This document shows, piece by piece, positions 1 to 8,181 of a stretch of 64,000 nucleotides of DNA; the first letter of the stretch is position 1, and the number at the start of each line of letters is the position of its first letter. The notes below the pieces were generated by a model. It was not told the origin of the DNA and made no database searches. It was given only the letters and a program-made list of their open reading frames with translations. Origin of the DNA: JAIBJN01 sp963811635 (GTDB lineage Bacteria; Actinomycetota; Thermoleophilia; Gaiellales; Gaiellaceae); contig CAWESB010000007.1 of assembly GCA_963811635.1 (NCBI GenBank), positions 1-64,000 of the forward strand. The letters run 5' to 3'. A program made the translations under genes and the position numbers.

Positions 1-70
1 CTTGAACCTCCACGGGCTTTCGCCCACACGGACCTGAACCGTGCGCGTCTACCAATTCCGCCACATCCGC
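1..70 (-). tRNA. tRNA-Leu(CAG), 3' end cut by the window edge
   Basis: On the minus strand a leucine-type tRNA starts at 70 with acceptor GCGGATG, then TG, a D arm with GGTAGACGC, an anticodon stem CACGG/CCGTG with loop TTCAGGT (anticodon CAG), a long class II variable arm and the start of the T loop (GGTTCAAG). The 3' half of the T stem and acceptor lies outside the window. The anticodon is the same as that of the leucine tRNA in the array at 21.6 kb, so the array copy is redundant with this one. Confidence 0.93.
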
Positions 71-95
71 GCGGACCGCGAAGTCTAGCCTGGGG

Positions 96-347
96 CTAGC
101 GTCGCGGACGGTCTTCGTGCTCGTCGAGCACGGGGAGATCGGCGAGGTCGCGCTCGACGCTCTTGACGAACTCGTCGTCGGCCTCGTCACCCCTGATCAG
201 GGTCAGCTTCTCCTTGCGGCGCCGGCGGGAGCGGGAAGCCCACGCGTCGGCGCCCACGCGTTCGGACAGCCTCGGCCATTCCGCAGCCACGACGACGAGG
301 ACGGCGGCGACGAGCAGTCCGATCGCGATCCACCCCACGTATTCCAT
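96..347 (-). CDS. Small single-pass membrane protein, unknown function
   Basis: An 83-residue protein starting at ATG 347. Residues 5 to 22 are a clear hydrophobic membrane segment (GWIAIGLLVAAVLVVVAA), followed by a basic cytoplasmic stretch (RSRRRRKEK) and an acidic tail rich in Asp and Glu ending in DRPRR. The positive charges after the helix suggest the C-terminus is inside the cell. I do not recognise a family. It is divergent from the 56-residue membrane/zinc-ribbon protein at 457 and lies just downstream of the tRNA-Leu on the other side, so it is probably a lone short transcript. Confidence is for it being a gene; the function is unknown. Confidence 0.6.
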   Translation of the reverse strand: MEYVGWIAIGLLVAAVLVVVAAEWPRLSERVGADAWASRSRRRRKEKLTLIRGDEADDEFVKSVERDLADLPVLDEHEDRPRR

Positions 348-456
348 TGTAATGCGGGGTCAAGGGTCCCCCTCGAAACTCCCGGGGTTCTCCAGCTTCA
401 TCCGAATGGGGGCTCAAACGCTAAGGCGCGGGCGGATCGCGTCCGATATGTGAGCC

Positions 457-627
457 ATGCCCTGGGATGTGCCGCTTTCATTCGCGCTCCTCACCTTCCT
501 CGCCTGGGCCATCGTCGCCCGCGCGGTGCTCGTCTACACGCGTGTGCTCCCGCCCACCTGCGGGCACTGCGGTCTCAAGCTCGAGCGCCGCTACCTCGGC
601 GAGTCCGTCTGCCGCTGCGGCCACTAG
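457..627 (+). CDS. Mini-protein: one membrane helix plus zinc-ribbon cysteines
   Basis: A 56-residue frame from ATG 457 to TAG 625-627. Residues about 7 to 25 are hydrophobic (SFALLTFLAWAIVARAVLV) and form one membrane helix. The C-terminal part has Cys-Gly-His-Cys, then about 16 residues later Cys-Arg-Cys-Gly-His at the very end. These spaced Cys/His residues look like a small zinc-binding ribbon. The stop codon overlaps the stop of the convergent hydrolase at 624, a tight arrangement that supports a real end. No family is recognised. It could be a membrane-tethered metal or nucleic-acid binding mini-protein; this is inference from residue pattern only. Confidence 0.5.
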   Translation: MPWDVPLSFALLTFLAWAIVARAVLVYTRVLPPTCGHCGLKLERRYLGESVCRCGH

Positions 628-1373
628 CCCGCGCGCAGTAGGAACTCCTCCAGCCGCTCGTTGAACGGCGCCCCGGCGCGCTGGACGCTGTGGCCGGCGC
701 CGGCGATCACCGCGCTCTCGGCGCCCAGGCGCCGCTCGAGGACGTCGCAGACGCAGTCAAACGCCGGGTCGTGCGCGCCCGAGACGACGAGCTTCGGGAA
801 CGGCGCCGCGGCGAGCCCGTCGAGTGGGATCTCCGCCTCCCACGGCCCGCGCTCGGTGCGCAGGAGCTGCGCGCCACGCTCGAGCTCGGGAGGCAGGCGC
901 ACCGGGCCTGCTCCAACGACGAGCGAGGACCCGACGAGAGCGAGGAACTGCGCGAGGAACTCGACTGCGTCCTCCGGCCCCTCCGCCCAGAGCCTCTGCG
1001 CGTCCGCGACGAACCGAACCGCCGCCAGGTCGTCGGGCGCGAGGGCGAACGCGGGCGGCTCGATCACCGTGAGGGAGCGCACCGCTTCGGGCCGCTGCGC
1101 GGCGGCGAGCAGCGAGATCACGCCGCCGTAGGAGTGCCCGACGAGGTGCGCGCCCTCGCCGAGCGCCTCGGCGACCAGCGGCGCATCGACGTCGAAGTCG
1201 ACGCGGCCCGTCGCCGGCGCCTCGCCGAATCCGGGGCGATCGACGACGAGGAGCGTCCAGCGCTCGGCCAGGGGAAGCTGCTCGCGCCAGGTGCTCGCAC
1301 CGCCGATGACGCTCCCGTGGACGAGCAGGACGGGCGGCCCGTCGCCGAGCCGCTCGACGTCGAGCTCAGGCAG
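624..1373 (-). CDS. Alpha/beta-hydrolase fold protein
   Basis: About 249 residues of alpha/beta-hydrolase. The first strand and oxyanion region read PPVLLVHGS, the nucleophile elbow is GHSYGG (Ser), and the likely catalytic His lies in GAGHSVQRAG near the C-terminus, with an acidic residue in GAHDPAFD. These give the usual Ser-His-Asp triad; substrate is unknown (esterase, lipase or C-C hydrolase). No ATG, GTG or TTG exists upstream of the conserved first strand in this frame back to the in-frame stop at 1460. The best start is a CTG at 1373 overlapping the stop of the upstream membrane protein. An ATG at 1121 would delete the N-terminal half including the GHS Ser, so it is not the start. Confidence 0.85.
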   Translation of the reverse strand: MPELDVERLGDGPPVLLVHGSVIGGASTWREQLPLAERWTLLVVDRPGFGEAPATGRVDFDVDAPLVAEALGEGAHLVGHSYGGVISLLAAAQRPEAVRSLTVIEPPAFALAPDDLAAVRFVADAQRLWAEGPEDAVEFLAQFLALVGSSLVVGAGPVRLPPELERGAQLLRTERGPWEAEIPLDGLAAAPFPKLVVSGAHDPAFDCVCDVLERRLGAESAVIAGAGHSVQRAGAPFNERLEEFLLRAG

Positions 1374-2508
1374 CGGGAGCCGGCGGCGGGGACGAGCGAT
1401 CGTCCGGGCCGAGCCCGCCGATCGCGACCCGCCGGAACGCCTCGAAGCCGAGCACGATCAGTCCACCGAGGAGGAGAATGCCGACCCAGTTGCGAAGCGA
1501 AGGGACCGGCGCCCAGAGAATCAGCAGGAGGTAGAGGCCGGCGAGGATCCCCCAGCCGATCTCGGGCCGTTCGCGGAGGTTCGGCGCGATGGCCGTGCGG
1601 GCTCGGGTGGCGTAGCGGTTCGGCCCCGCGAACCAGGTCCCGATCAAGATGACGAGGCCGTACACGAGGGCGGCCCAGGCAACCTGGCTGAGCAGGCTCG
1701 TCCCGATCAGCCACGTGTGGGCGACCGCGTCCCGCACCGACTCGCCCGACGAGAGAGCATCGACGATGTAGTTGCCGACGAGGCGCCGGACGACGAGCAG
1801 CAGGATGCCGACGAGGAGCAGCGCCGCGCCGACGTTCCGCAGCATGCTGCGCCGTCCCCGGGCGAGCCAGACCGCTCCGGCGAACAGCGCGATGGCGACG
1901 AAGAGGATCACCCAGGTCAGCACCTTGATGATCTTCACGCCTGTCTGGGCCGCCTCGAGCTGGTCGGACTTGAGGATCGTGATCTGGCCGGCGTCGGGCG
2001 GGAGCCGAGAGCCGAGGGACTCGAAGCCAATCTCCTGGCCGATGTTGACGAGCAGCGTTTGCAGGTTGAGCGTAACCGTGCCGTTGCCGGTCGTGATGTT
2101 CCCGCGCGTCTCGTTCTCGAGGAGCGCGATCAGCTCCTGGTGCATGACGCGGTTGACGTCCTCCCAGAGCTGCTGGACGCGCGGCCGCTGGAGCAGCCGG
2201 TCGACGCCCTCGACCGCCGGCTGGCGCAGCGCGCCGGCGATAGTCGGAGCTAACCCCTGGAGGTTCGTCGGGAGCTCGTCTTCGAGCAGGCCCTGCGGGT
2301 CGGCGTAGGTGTAGAGCTGGTCGACGATGTACGTCGACAGCGCCATCCGGATGTCGTCGTCCTCGAGGAGGTTCGCACTCGTGTCGACCCACGCGTCCGT
2401 GTCGAGCGCCTGGCGCTTCACCCAGACCGTGAGCGAGCCCACGAACACGATCAGCGTGCCGAGCGCCAAAAGCACCCAGGCGGCGATAGAACGCATGCGC
2501 GGGCTCAT
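1366..2508 (-). CDS. Conserved multi-pass membrane protein, unknown function
   Basis: A 380-residue protein starting at ATG 2508 (a second ATG is at 2496). One membrane helix at residues about 9 to 28 is followed by a long extracytoplasmic region of about 170 residues, then four or so helices in the C-terminal half (IIKVLTWVILFVAIALF, VGAALLLVGILLLVV, a segment with WAALVYGLVILIGTWFAG, and WGILAGLYLLLILWAP) before a proline-rich tail. This topology, an N-terminal helix, a soluble outer domain and a C-terminal helical bundle, is common in uncharacterised actinobacterial proteins. It overlaps the hydrolase by a few bases, which suggests translational coupling. No catalytic motif is visible. Confidence 0.75.
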   Translation of the reverse strand: MSPRMRSIAAWVLLALGTLIVFVGSLTVWVKRQALDTDAWVDTSANLLEDDDIRMALSTYIVDQLYTYADPQGLLEDELPTNLQGLAPTIAGALRQPAVEGVDRLLQRPRVQQLWEDVNRVMHQELIALLENETRGNITTGNGTVTLNLQTLLVNIGQEIGFESLGSRLPPDAGQITILKSDQLEAAQTGVKIIKVLTWVILFVAIALFAGAVWLARGRRSMLRNVGAALLLVGILLLVVRRLVGNYIVDALSSGESVRDAVAHTWLIGTSLLSQVAWAALVYGLVILIGTWFAGPNRYATRARTAIAPNLRERPEIGWGILAGLYLLLILWAPVPSLRNWVGILLLGGLIVLGFEAFRRVAIGGLGPDDRSSPPPAPAA

Positions 2509-2567
2509 GGCGGGATCATGACCGACCTGCTGGACCGCTGCATCATCCTCAATGGACGATGGCGGCT

Positions 2568-3758
2568 CTAGGAGACGAGGCGCCCGACGGCTCGGGCAAG
2601 GACCCGGGCTCCGAGCTCGCAGTGCTCCGGGCTCGAGAACTCCTCCGGCGTGTGGCTGAGGCCGCCCCGGCTGGGGACGAACAGCATCGCGGCAGGCAGG
2701 TGGTGCGCGAGCACCATCGCGTCGTGACCCGCGCCGCTCGGAAGGCGGAGCGTCGTCGCTCCCTCCTCCGCTGCCGCGACCTCGAGGCGATCCTGCAGGT
2801 CGGCGTCGAGGGCGACCGGCTGCTTGCGGTGCGTCTCGCGCAGCTCGAGGCCGAGCTCCTCCTCCGCGGCGATCCGCTCCAGCGTGCCCCGGACGAGCGG
2901 CTCCAGGCGCTCGAACCCGTCCGGCGTCGGCGAGCGGACGTCGATGGTGATCTCGGCCGCGCCCGGGACGACGTTGAAGCCGCCCGGCTCGGCCGAGATG
3001 ACGCCGACGTTCGCGGTCATGTCGTCGCGGGCGCGCGCCTCCGCGCGGAGCTCGAGGACGGCGCGGGCCGCGCCCGAGAGCGCGTCGCGCCGGAGCTCCA
3101 TCGGGGTAGTCCCCGCATGGTTCGCCTCCCCCAGGAAGCGCGCCCGGAATCCCACCATCCCCGTGATCGCCGTGACCACGCCGAGATCGACGCCGGCCCG
3201 CTCCAGCACGGGCCCCTGCTCGATATGGAGCTCGAGATAGGAGCCGACGCGGTCGAGCCCGCGGGCGTCGACCAGCCGGTCGAAGGAGAACCCGGCCTCG
3301 GCCATCGCCTCCGGGACGCCGCGCCGCCCCCAGTCCTCCAGGTCGAAGTCCCCGCAGAACGCGCGGCTGCCGAGCATTCCGGTCTGGAAGCGGCAGCCTT
3401 CTTCGTCGTTGAAGGAGACGACCCACAGCGGCCGTTTCGGCTCGCTGCCAGAGGCCTTGAGCCGGCGAACGACGTCGAGGGCGGCAAGCACTCCGAGGGC
3501 CCCGTCGTAGCGGCCGCCGTTGGGGACTGTGTCAAGGTGGGAGCCGAGGAGCACGGCGTCCCCCTCTCCGGCTGACCAGCGCCCGATCACATTGCCCGCC
3601 GGGTCGAGCTCGACGTCGAGCCCGAGCTCGGTCAGGCGCTGCGTCAGCCAGTCATTCGCGCGCGCGAGCTCGGGCGTCCAGGCAAAGCGGCTGACGCCGC
3701 CGCGCTCGTCGGCGCCGATAGCGGCTGCGGCCTCCAGGTCAGCTGTCAGCGACTGCAC
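2568..3758 (-). CDS. M20-family Zn-dependent amidohydrolase (allantoate / N-carbamoyl amino acid type)
   Basis: A 396-residue protein from GTG 3758. The M20 metallopeptidase metal site is visible: GSHLDTVPNGGRYDGALG (His and Asp with the bridging Asp), NDEEGCRF (catalytic Glu and metal Glu), LHIEQGPVLE (His) and a C-terminal GGLSHTPEE (His). The HIEQGPVLE and SHTPEE motifs are typical of the AllC/HyuC/beta-ureidopropionase branch, which hydrolyses the carbamoyl or amidine N of allantoate or N-carbamoyl amino acids; the exact substrate cannot be told. The start overlaps the end of the DedA gene by about 20 bases, so the two are likely co-translated. No other purine or pyrimidine degradation genes are nearby. 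Confidence 0.9.
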   Translation of the reverse strand: MQSLTADLEAAAAIGADERGGVSRFAWTPELARANDWLTQRLTELGLDVELDPAGNVIGRWSAGEGDAVLLGSHLDTVPNGGRYDGALGVLAALDVVRRLKASGSEPKRPLWVVSFNDEEGCRFQTGMLGSRAFCGDFDLEDWGRRGVPEAMAEAGFSFDRLVDARGLDRVGSYLELHIEQGPVLERAGVDLGVVTAITGMVGFRARFLGEANHAGTTPMELRRDALSGAARAVLELRAEARARDDMTANVGVISAEPGGFNVVPGAAEITIDVRSPTPDGFERLEPLVRGTLERIAAEEELGLELRETHRKQPVALDADLQDRLEVAAAEEGATTLRLPSGAGHDAMVLAHHLPAAMLFVPSRGGLSHTPEEFSSPEHCELGARVLARAVGRLVS

Positions 3759-4338
3759 GGCGCTTCCGGAGCCAACGATACGCCTCGATCGCGCCCGCGA
3801 TGCCCAGCGCGACGACGAAGGCGAGCAGGAACCCCTTGAACGGGTTCTCCTCGAACGTGCGGCCGCCGACGTAGCCCAGCATCGTCGCGTAGGTCGCCCA
3901 GACCAGCCCGGCGACGACGTCGAAGGCGAGGAAGCGACGCCAGCGCATCTCCAGCATCCCGCACGAGAACGTCACGGCGGTGCGCCCGCCCGGGATGAAA
4001 CGGCCGATGATGATCAGGTAGCCGCCGCGCTGCTCGACCTGCCTGTGCGCCCAGTCCACCTGTTTGCGCCGCTCTCCCTTGAAGAAGCGGTCGACGATCC
4101 GGTGGCCGACCTTGCGGCCGATCCAGTAGGAGAGGTTGTCGCCGGCGATCGCCCCGGCCGCGGCGAAGAGGATGACGAGCACGAGGACGAGGTCGCCCGT
4201 CGAGGCGAGCACGCCGGCGAGGATCACGGACGTCTCGCTCGGCACCAACGGGATGACCGCGTCGAGCGCCGCGATGACGAAGAGGAACAGGTACGTCCAC
4301 GGGGAGCCCGAGACGTACTCGGTCAGGGACTCGAACAC
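3739..4338 (-). CDS. DedA family (VTT domain) membrane protein
   Basis: A 199-residue integral membrane protein read from GTG 4338. It carries the DedA/SNARE-associated domain signature: LVPSETSVILAG near the N-terminus, GDNLSYWIGRKVG, and the re-entrant loop motif GRFIPGGRT with its conserved Arg and Pro. Four or five hydrophobic helices are evident. DedA proteins are linked to lipid-carrier recycling and to membrane homeostasis. The GTG start gives a normal family length; the upstream frame only runs into the cupin gene. It sits between a cupin gene (12 bases upstream) and the M20 hydrolase in a same-strand run. Confidence 0.9.
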   Translation of the reverse strand: MFESLTEYVSGSPWTYLFLFVIAALDAVIPLVPSETSVILAGVLASTGDLVLVLVILFAAAGAIAGDNLSYWIGRKVGHRIVDRFFKGERRKQVDWAHRQVEQRGGYLIIIGRFIPGGRTAVTFSCGMLEMRWRRFLAFDVVAGLVWATYATMLGYVGGRTFEENPFKGFLLAFVVALGIAGAIEAYRWLRKRRAVADS

Positions 4339-4349
4339 TGCTCGGAAGG

Positions 4350-4727
4350 CTAGTGGCTGTGCTCGGAGGGGAGGCCGAAGCGGCGGGCCGTGCCCTCCTC
4401 GGAGTCGAACTGGATCAGCACCGCCTCCTCGTCGCCGACGACCCAGGCGTCGTGGCCGGGCTCGATGGTGACGAACTGCGGGGCGACGAACTCGAACGTG
4501 CACCCGTCCGCGTACTCGCCCTGGATGTGGCCGCGCGCGAGGAAGCCGATGTGCGCGTGCATGCAGTTCTCGCTGCGGACGGCTGGGGCCATGTGGGTCG
4601 ACCAGCGGAAGCCCGGCGGGTAGATCGCCCGCTTCACCCGGCCGTTCCCGGCCTTGCCGATCTCGACGATGACGCCGGCGACCTCGCGGCGCTCGGCGCC
4701 CTCGATCGGCTCCAGCAGCGGATCCAT
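4350..4727 (-). CDS. Cupin-domain protein
   Basis: A 125-residue single-domain protein starting at ATG 4727. The central part contains HAHIGFLARGHIQGEY and PGHDAWVVGDE, which fit the first and second cupin metal motifs (His, His, Glu ... His) of a small beta-barrel. The N-terminal lead contains SENCMHAHIG. Function is unknown; such proteins are metal-dependent enzymes or ligand-binding sensors. It lies six bases downstream of the tandem GNAT gene and just before DedA on the same strand. Confidence 0.75.
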   Translation of the reverse strand: MDPLLEPIEGAERREVAGVIVEIGKAGNGRVKRAIYPPGFRWSTHMAPAVRSENCMHAHIGFLARGHIQGEYADGCTFEFVAPQFVTIEPGHDAWVVGDEEAVLIQFDSEEGTARRFGLPSEHSH

Positions 4728-4732
4728 GGCGC

Positions 4733-5662
4733 CTATCGTAGTTCCTCCAGGAGGTACTGGGTCTCCGTGCCCGCGGGCCGGTAGCCAAGGCTTCGGTTGA
4801 GGTGGAGCATCCCCGCGTTGTCCTGGTCGCTCTCCGTGAGGATGGCCTCGTAGCCCTCCTCCCGCGCCCAGGCGATCGTGCCGAGCTTGGCGAGGCGCGC
4901 GAGCCCCTTGCGGCGTTGGTCGGGACGGGTTCCCGTCATCTCGTTCGCGGCCGTCCGCGACGCGGGCGCGATGTGCAGGAACGAGTAGGCGACCGGCTCG
5001 CCGCGCCGGAGGACGACGGTGCTCCCCTCATGCGAGAGCTGCGGGTGCGCGATCGCCTCCGCCAGCCAGTCCTCGGGCCTGACGTCGTCCTCGGCGAACG
5101 TGCCCGGGACGTCCGCGGTCGCGCCGGCGTCGAGGGCGTAGAGCTCGTCGACGCGGGCGGCAACCGAGCTCAGCGGCACGAGCTCGTAGCCGTCGCGTTC
5201 CAGCCGCGCCCGCAGGCCGTCCAGGCCGGAGAGATCGGCGGACGCGACGTCGAGCCTGAGGATCTCCTGGGTCCGGCTGGCCGCGTAGCCGCGTGCGCTC
5301 AGAAAGCGCGCGCCCGCCTCGGCCGTCGTCCACGAGCCGAGGACGCGAGCGCCGACGTCGAGCAGATGCCCGTGCGCGACCTCGTAGAGCGCCCCGCCGA
5401 GCCCGCGCCCCCGCGTGCGGGGGACGACGAAGGCCCAGATCTCCCCCACTCCCTCCTCGCTGATCGCCCAGCGGAGGCGCGCGCGCACCCAGCCGACGAC
5501 CTCGCCGTCGGGCTCGGCCACCCACGCGGCCACGTGCCCGCGCTCGGGCTGGCTCGCGAACCAGTGGCGGATGCCGTCACCCGTGACGGCCTGGGGGAGC
5601 GTGTCCTCGTCCAGCAGGGCGGCGAGGACGGAGGCGTCATCCGGACGGAAGGGCCGGATCAC
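4733..5662 (-). CDS. Tandem GNAT N-acetyltransferase
   Basis: A 309-residue protein from GTG 5662 with two GNAT folds in tandem. The first acetyl-CoA binding loop is PRTRGRGLGGALYE around residue 85 and the second is PDQRRKGLARLAKLG around residue 245; both match the Q/RxxGxG/A loop. Tandem GNATs of this kind include MshD-like and aminoglycoside or peptide acetyltransferases, but substrate residues cannot be assigned. The second half also contains LTESDQDNAGMLHLNRSLGY, a typical end of a GNAT domain. It is transcribed with the cupin downstream. Confidence 0.85.
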   Translation of the reverse strand: MIRPFRPDDASVLAALLDEDTLPQAVTGDGIRHWFASQPERGHVAAWVAEPDGEVVGWVRARLRWAISEEGVGEIWAFVVPRTRGRGLGGALYEVAHGHLLDVGARVLGSWTTAEAGARFLSARGYAASRTQEILRLDVASADLSGLDGLRARLERDGYELVPLSSVAARVDELYALDAGATADVPGTFAEDDVRPEDWLAEAIAHPQLSHEGSTVVLRRGEPVAYSFLHIAPASRTAANEMTGTRPDQRRKGLARLAKLGTIAWAREEGYEAILTESDQDNAGMLHLNRSLGYRPAGTETQYLLEELR

Positions 5663-5685
5663 GCCGGCGGCGGTGTCGGCCAGCT

Positions 5686-5904
5686 CTAGCCCTCCGTCGA
5701 CTCCGTGCCCCCGGAGCGCCGCTTGCGGAAGAACACGATGCCGCCGATGGTCGCGCCGGCGGCCGCCATGGCTGCCGCGATCCCGCCCATCATCTTCCGC
5801 TTCTTCGCCGTCTCGGCCTGCTGCTGCTTCAGCTTCCGCTTCGCCAGCGGCTTGCCGACGGTGTAGACCGCGTAGCCGATCAATGCCTTCCGTTTGCTGA
5901 GCAT
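5686..5904 (-). CDS. Small basic membrane protein, unknown function
   Basis: A 72-residue protein from ATG 5904 preceded by a clear GGAGG about seven bases upstream. The N-terminal half is strongly basic (LAKRKLKQQQAETAKKRK), followed by a glycine/alanine-rich hydrophobic helix (MMGGIAAAMAAAGATIGGIVFF) and a short basic then acidic tail. The architecture suggests a cytoplasmic basic arm anchored by one helix. It lies 10 bases downstream of lpd and may be co-transcribed with it. No family recognised. Confidence 0.65.
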   Translation of the reverse strand: MLSKRKALIGYAVYTVGKPLAKRKLKQQQAETAKKRKMMGGIAAAMAAAGATIGGIVFFRKRRSGGTESTEG

Positions 5905-5914
5905 GGCGCCCTCC

Positions 5915-7318
5915 TTAGGCCTCGGCGGCCGCTCGCCTCCGGTTGGGGATGTGAATCGCGCGGCCGAGCGCGACCAGCCCGGCCTCTTTGATCGCCTCCG
6001 AGAGGGTGGGGTGCGCGGTCATCCCGTCCGCCACCGTCTCGACCGTGGCCTCCGCGTCGAGCGCGACGACGCCGGCCTCGATCAGGTCGGTGACGTGCGG
6101 CCCGACCATGACGAGCCCGAGCAGTTCGCCGTAGCGGGACTCGTGGATGGACTTGACCCACCCGACCGTCTCGTTCTGCATCATCGCGCGCCCGTTGACG
6201 GAGAACGGGAACTTGCCCACGAGGACTTCGTCGCCGTGCTGCTCGCGCGCCTCGCGCTCCGTGAGCCCGACGCCCGCGATCTCGGGATCGGTGTAGATCG
6301 GCCGCGGCACGCCGCGATTGTCGACGACGGCGTCATGGCCCGTGGCGTTCTCCGCAGCCACCTCGCCCTCGCGGAACGCCGTGTGCGCGAGCTGCCAGTA
6401 GCCGGCGCAGTCGCCGACCGCAAAGACGTGCGGCACGGTTGTCCGGCGGCGCTCGTCGGCTGCGATGCCCTTGCGCGGATCGAACTCGACGCCGATGCCC
6501 TCGAGGCCGAGGTCCTGGGTGACCGGGCCACGCCCGGTGGCGACGAGCATGAGGTCGCAGTCGACGGTCTGGCCGGCGAAGTGCACCCTGAGGCCGTCGG
6601 CGGTCTCCTCGATCCTGTCGCACTGCGACTCGAGGTGGACGGCGATCCCGCGCTTCTTGAACTGCTTCAACAGCTCCTTGGCCGCATCGTCGTCCTCCTG
6701 CGGAATCAAGGTCGGGAGCATCTCGACGATCGTCACCTCGCTGCCGAAGCGCTGGAAGATCGAGGCGAACTCGCACCCGATGATCCCGCCGCCGAGGATG
6801 ACGAGGCGCCTGGGCACCACGGTCTGGTCGAGGAGCCCGGTCGAATCGACGCAGCGGGCCGAGTTGATCCCGTCGATCGGCGGGCGCAGCGGGTACGAGC
6901 CGGTCGCGATGATCGCGCTCTTGAAGCTCACGTCCTCCCCGCCCTCGACCGAGATCGTGTTCACGTCCTTGAAGCGGCCCGCCCCGCGGACCCACTCGAC
7001 GCCGTTCGCCTTGAACAGCTGCGCGACCCCGCCGGTCAGCTTGTCGACCACCGCCGCCTTCCACTCGTTCGACTTCCCGAAGTCGAGCTCGGGCGGCCCG
7101 ACGTTGACGCCGAGCTTGGCGAACGTCTCCTCGGCCTCCTTGATGGCGAAGGCGGTCTGCACCCAGGCCTTCGTCGGGATGCAGCCGATGCGCAGGCACG
7201 TGCCGCCGAGGCGCTCTTCCTTCTCGATGCACGCGGTCTTGGCGCCGAGCTGCGCTGCCCGGATCGCCGCCGAGTAGCCGCCCGGGCCGCCGCCCAGGAC
7301 GGCGACGTCGAATTCCAT
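5915..7318 (-). CDS. lpdA: Dihydrolipoyl dehydrogenase (E3)
   Basis: A 467-residue FAD/NAD disulfide oxidoreductase starting at ATG 7318. The N-terminal FAD loop is GGGPGGYSAA, the redox-active disulfide is in GGTCLRIGCIPTK, the NAD-binding loop is LGGGIIGCEFA, and the FAD ribose-binding segment is VFAVGDCAG. Near the C-terminus HAHPTLSE-type dimer residues appear as TAHPTLSEA (His and Glu of the catalytic pair). It reoxidises the lipoyl group of E2. The E1-E2 genes are about 1.2 kb upstream on the same strand, separated by small genes, so this is probably the E3 of that complex. Confidence 0.95.
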   Translation of the reverse strand: MEFDVAVLGGGPGGYSAAIRAAQLGAKTACIEKEERLGGTCLRIGCIPTKAWVQTAFAIKEAEETFAKLGVNVGPPELDFGKSNEWKAAVVDKLTGGVAQLFKANGVEWVRGAGRFKDVNTISVEGGEDVSFKSAIIATGSYPLRPPIDGINSARCVDSTGLLDQTVVPRRLVILGGGIIGCEFASIFQRFGSEVTIVEMLPTLIPQEDDDAAKELLKQFKKRGIAVHLESQCDRIEETADGLRVHFAGQTVDCDLMLVATGRGPVTQDLGLEGIGVEFDPRKGIAADERRRTTVPHVFAVGDCAGYWQLAHTAFREGEVAAENATGHDAVVDNRGVPRPIYTDPEIAGVGLTEREAREQHGDEVLVGKFPFSVNGRAMMQNETVGWVKSIHESRYGELLGLVMVGPHVTDLIEAGVVALDAEATVETVADGMTAHPTLSEAIKEAGLVALGRAIHIPNRRRAAAEA

Positions 7319-7386
7319 GATCTGGCCCTTTCCGTTCGGTTCGCGTTCCTAACCGCGATCCTATCCGCGGGAGGGCCGCAGCCGGG

Positions 7387-7683
7387 CTACGCGGGCAGCG
7401 CGCCGAGCCGGATCGTCCAGGAGTCGATCGACTCGATCACGAGATGCGACTCGCTCCAGGGGTCGCGGCCCAGCGTCTCGCGGATCTCCCCCTCCGACTC
7501 GGCGTCGATCACGAGCAGCGCGCGCGTCTCGTCGCCGACCGGCCCGCCCAGGACGACGAAGCCCTCGGCCTCGAGCGCGTCCATGAACTCGGCATGCGCC
7601 GTCCAGCCGGATTGCTCCTCGAGCGACAGCGAGCGGTCCCATTCGGGCCCCGAACGACGCTGGACGACGAAGAAGGTCGCCAC
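7387..7683 (-). CDS. YciI-like (dimeric ferredoxin-like) protein
   Basis: A 98-residue protein from GTG 7683. The sequence has a YciI/YCII-type pattern: FFVVQRRSGPEW at the start, a conserved His in GWTAHAEFMDALEAEG, a GGPVGDE turn and DPWSESHLV with the DP and H residues usual in this family. These proteins have a ferredoxin-like fold and a putative active-site His/Asp; their reactions are mostly unknown. It is flanked upstream by a hairpin that separates it from the cupin gene and is followed by lpd, 68 bases downstream. Confidence 0.75.
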   Translation of the reverse strand: MATFFVVQRRSGPEWDRSLSLEEQSGWTAHAEFMDALEAEGFVVLGGPVGDETRALLVIDAESEGEIRETLGRDPWSESHLVIESIDSWTIRLGALPA

Positions 7684-7713
7684 GCTTCCGTTCTACCACA
7701 CCCTTAAAGACGG

Positions 7714-7737
7714 GAGGGCGGCCCCTGTGCCGCCCTC
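7714..7737 (-). terminator. Hairpin between the cupin and YciI genes
   Basis: Nine-base perfect stem GAGGGCGGC/GCCGCCCTC with a six-base loop. On the minus strand it is followed by CCCGTCTTTAAG, a short T-rich stretch. It lies downstream of the cupin gene and just upstream of YciI, so it may end the E1-E2-VOC-cupin transcript. Confidence 0.6.
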
Positions 7738-7824
7738 GCCGCTGACCCGGGGTTGAATCCGGTTCGCACGAGGTAACGACCGGCGGCGGGCTCGCGGCGA
7801 TCCCTCGAACGGGTAGGGCGGCGG

Positions 7825-8181
7825 TCAGTCCTGCTCGATGCGCACGTCGAAGCCGGCCGGCGCGTGCACGTTGACGAAGCGGGCCGGGTTGTCGCCTCGG
7901 TTGAAGAACGTGTGCTGCACACCGGGCGGCACGAGGACGAAGGTGCCCGGGCCCGCGACGACCTCCTCCCCGTCGACGACGAAGACGAGCTCGCCGTCGA
8001 GCATGTAGAAAGCATCGTCCTCTGCATCGTGCGCGTGCATCTCCGGCCCTTCGCGCCGGGGCTGGATGGTGATGATCGCGAGGTTGAAGCGGGGGGTGTC
8101 CCGTGTGCGGGCGAGGAACTCGACGTTTCCAACCCGGTGTCCCTCCCCCGGCCCGACGACGACCGCGCGCTCCAGCCCCAC
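7825..8181 (-). CDS. Cupin-domain protein next to the dehydrogenase genes
   Basis: A 118-residue cupin from GTG 8181, overlapping the last base of the VOC gene. The first cupin motif reads MHAHDAEDDAFYMLDGE (two His and Glu) and the second is PPGVQHTFFNRGDN (His), so the metal-binding set is complete. The segment between is a compact beta-barrel. Such small cupins are often dioxygenase-like or quercetinase-like, but no substrate can be given. The one-base overlap and shared strand place it in an operon with the VOC protein and the E1/E2 genes. Confidence 0.8.
   Translation of the reverse strand: MGLERAVVVGPGEGHRVGNVEFLARTRDTPRFNLAIITIQPRREGPEMHAHDAEDDAFYMLDGELVFVVDGEEVVAGPGTFVLVPPGVQHTFFNRGDNPARFVNVHAPAGFDVRIEQD

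Noticed and set aside
5894..7756. Long open frame opposite lpdA (and similar long frames opposite pheT, thrS, mmpL, kdp, pst).
   Set aside because: Anti-sense shadow of a real gene in a very GC-rich genome: Arg/Ala/Gly/Asp-rich, no domains, no ribosome site.
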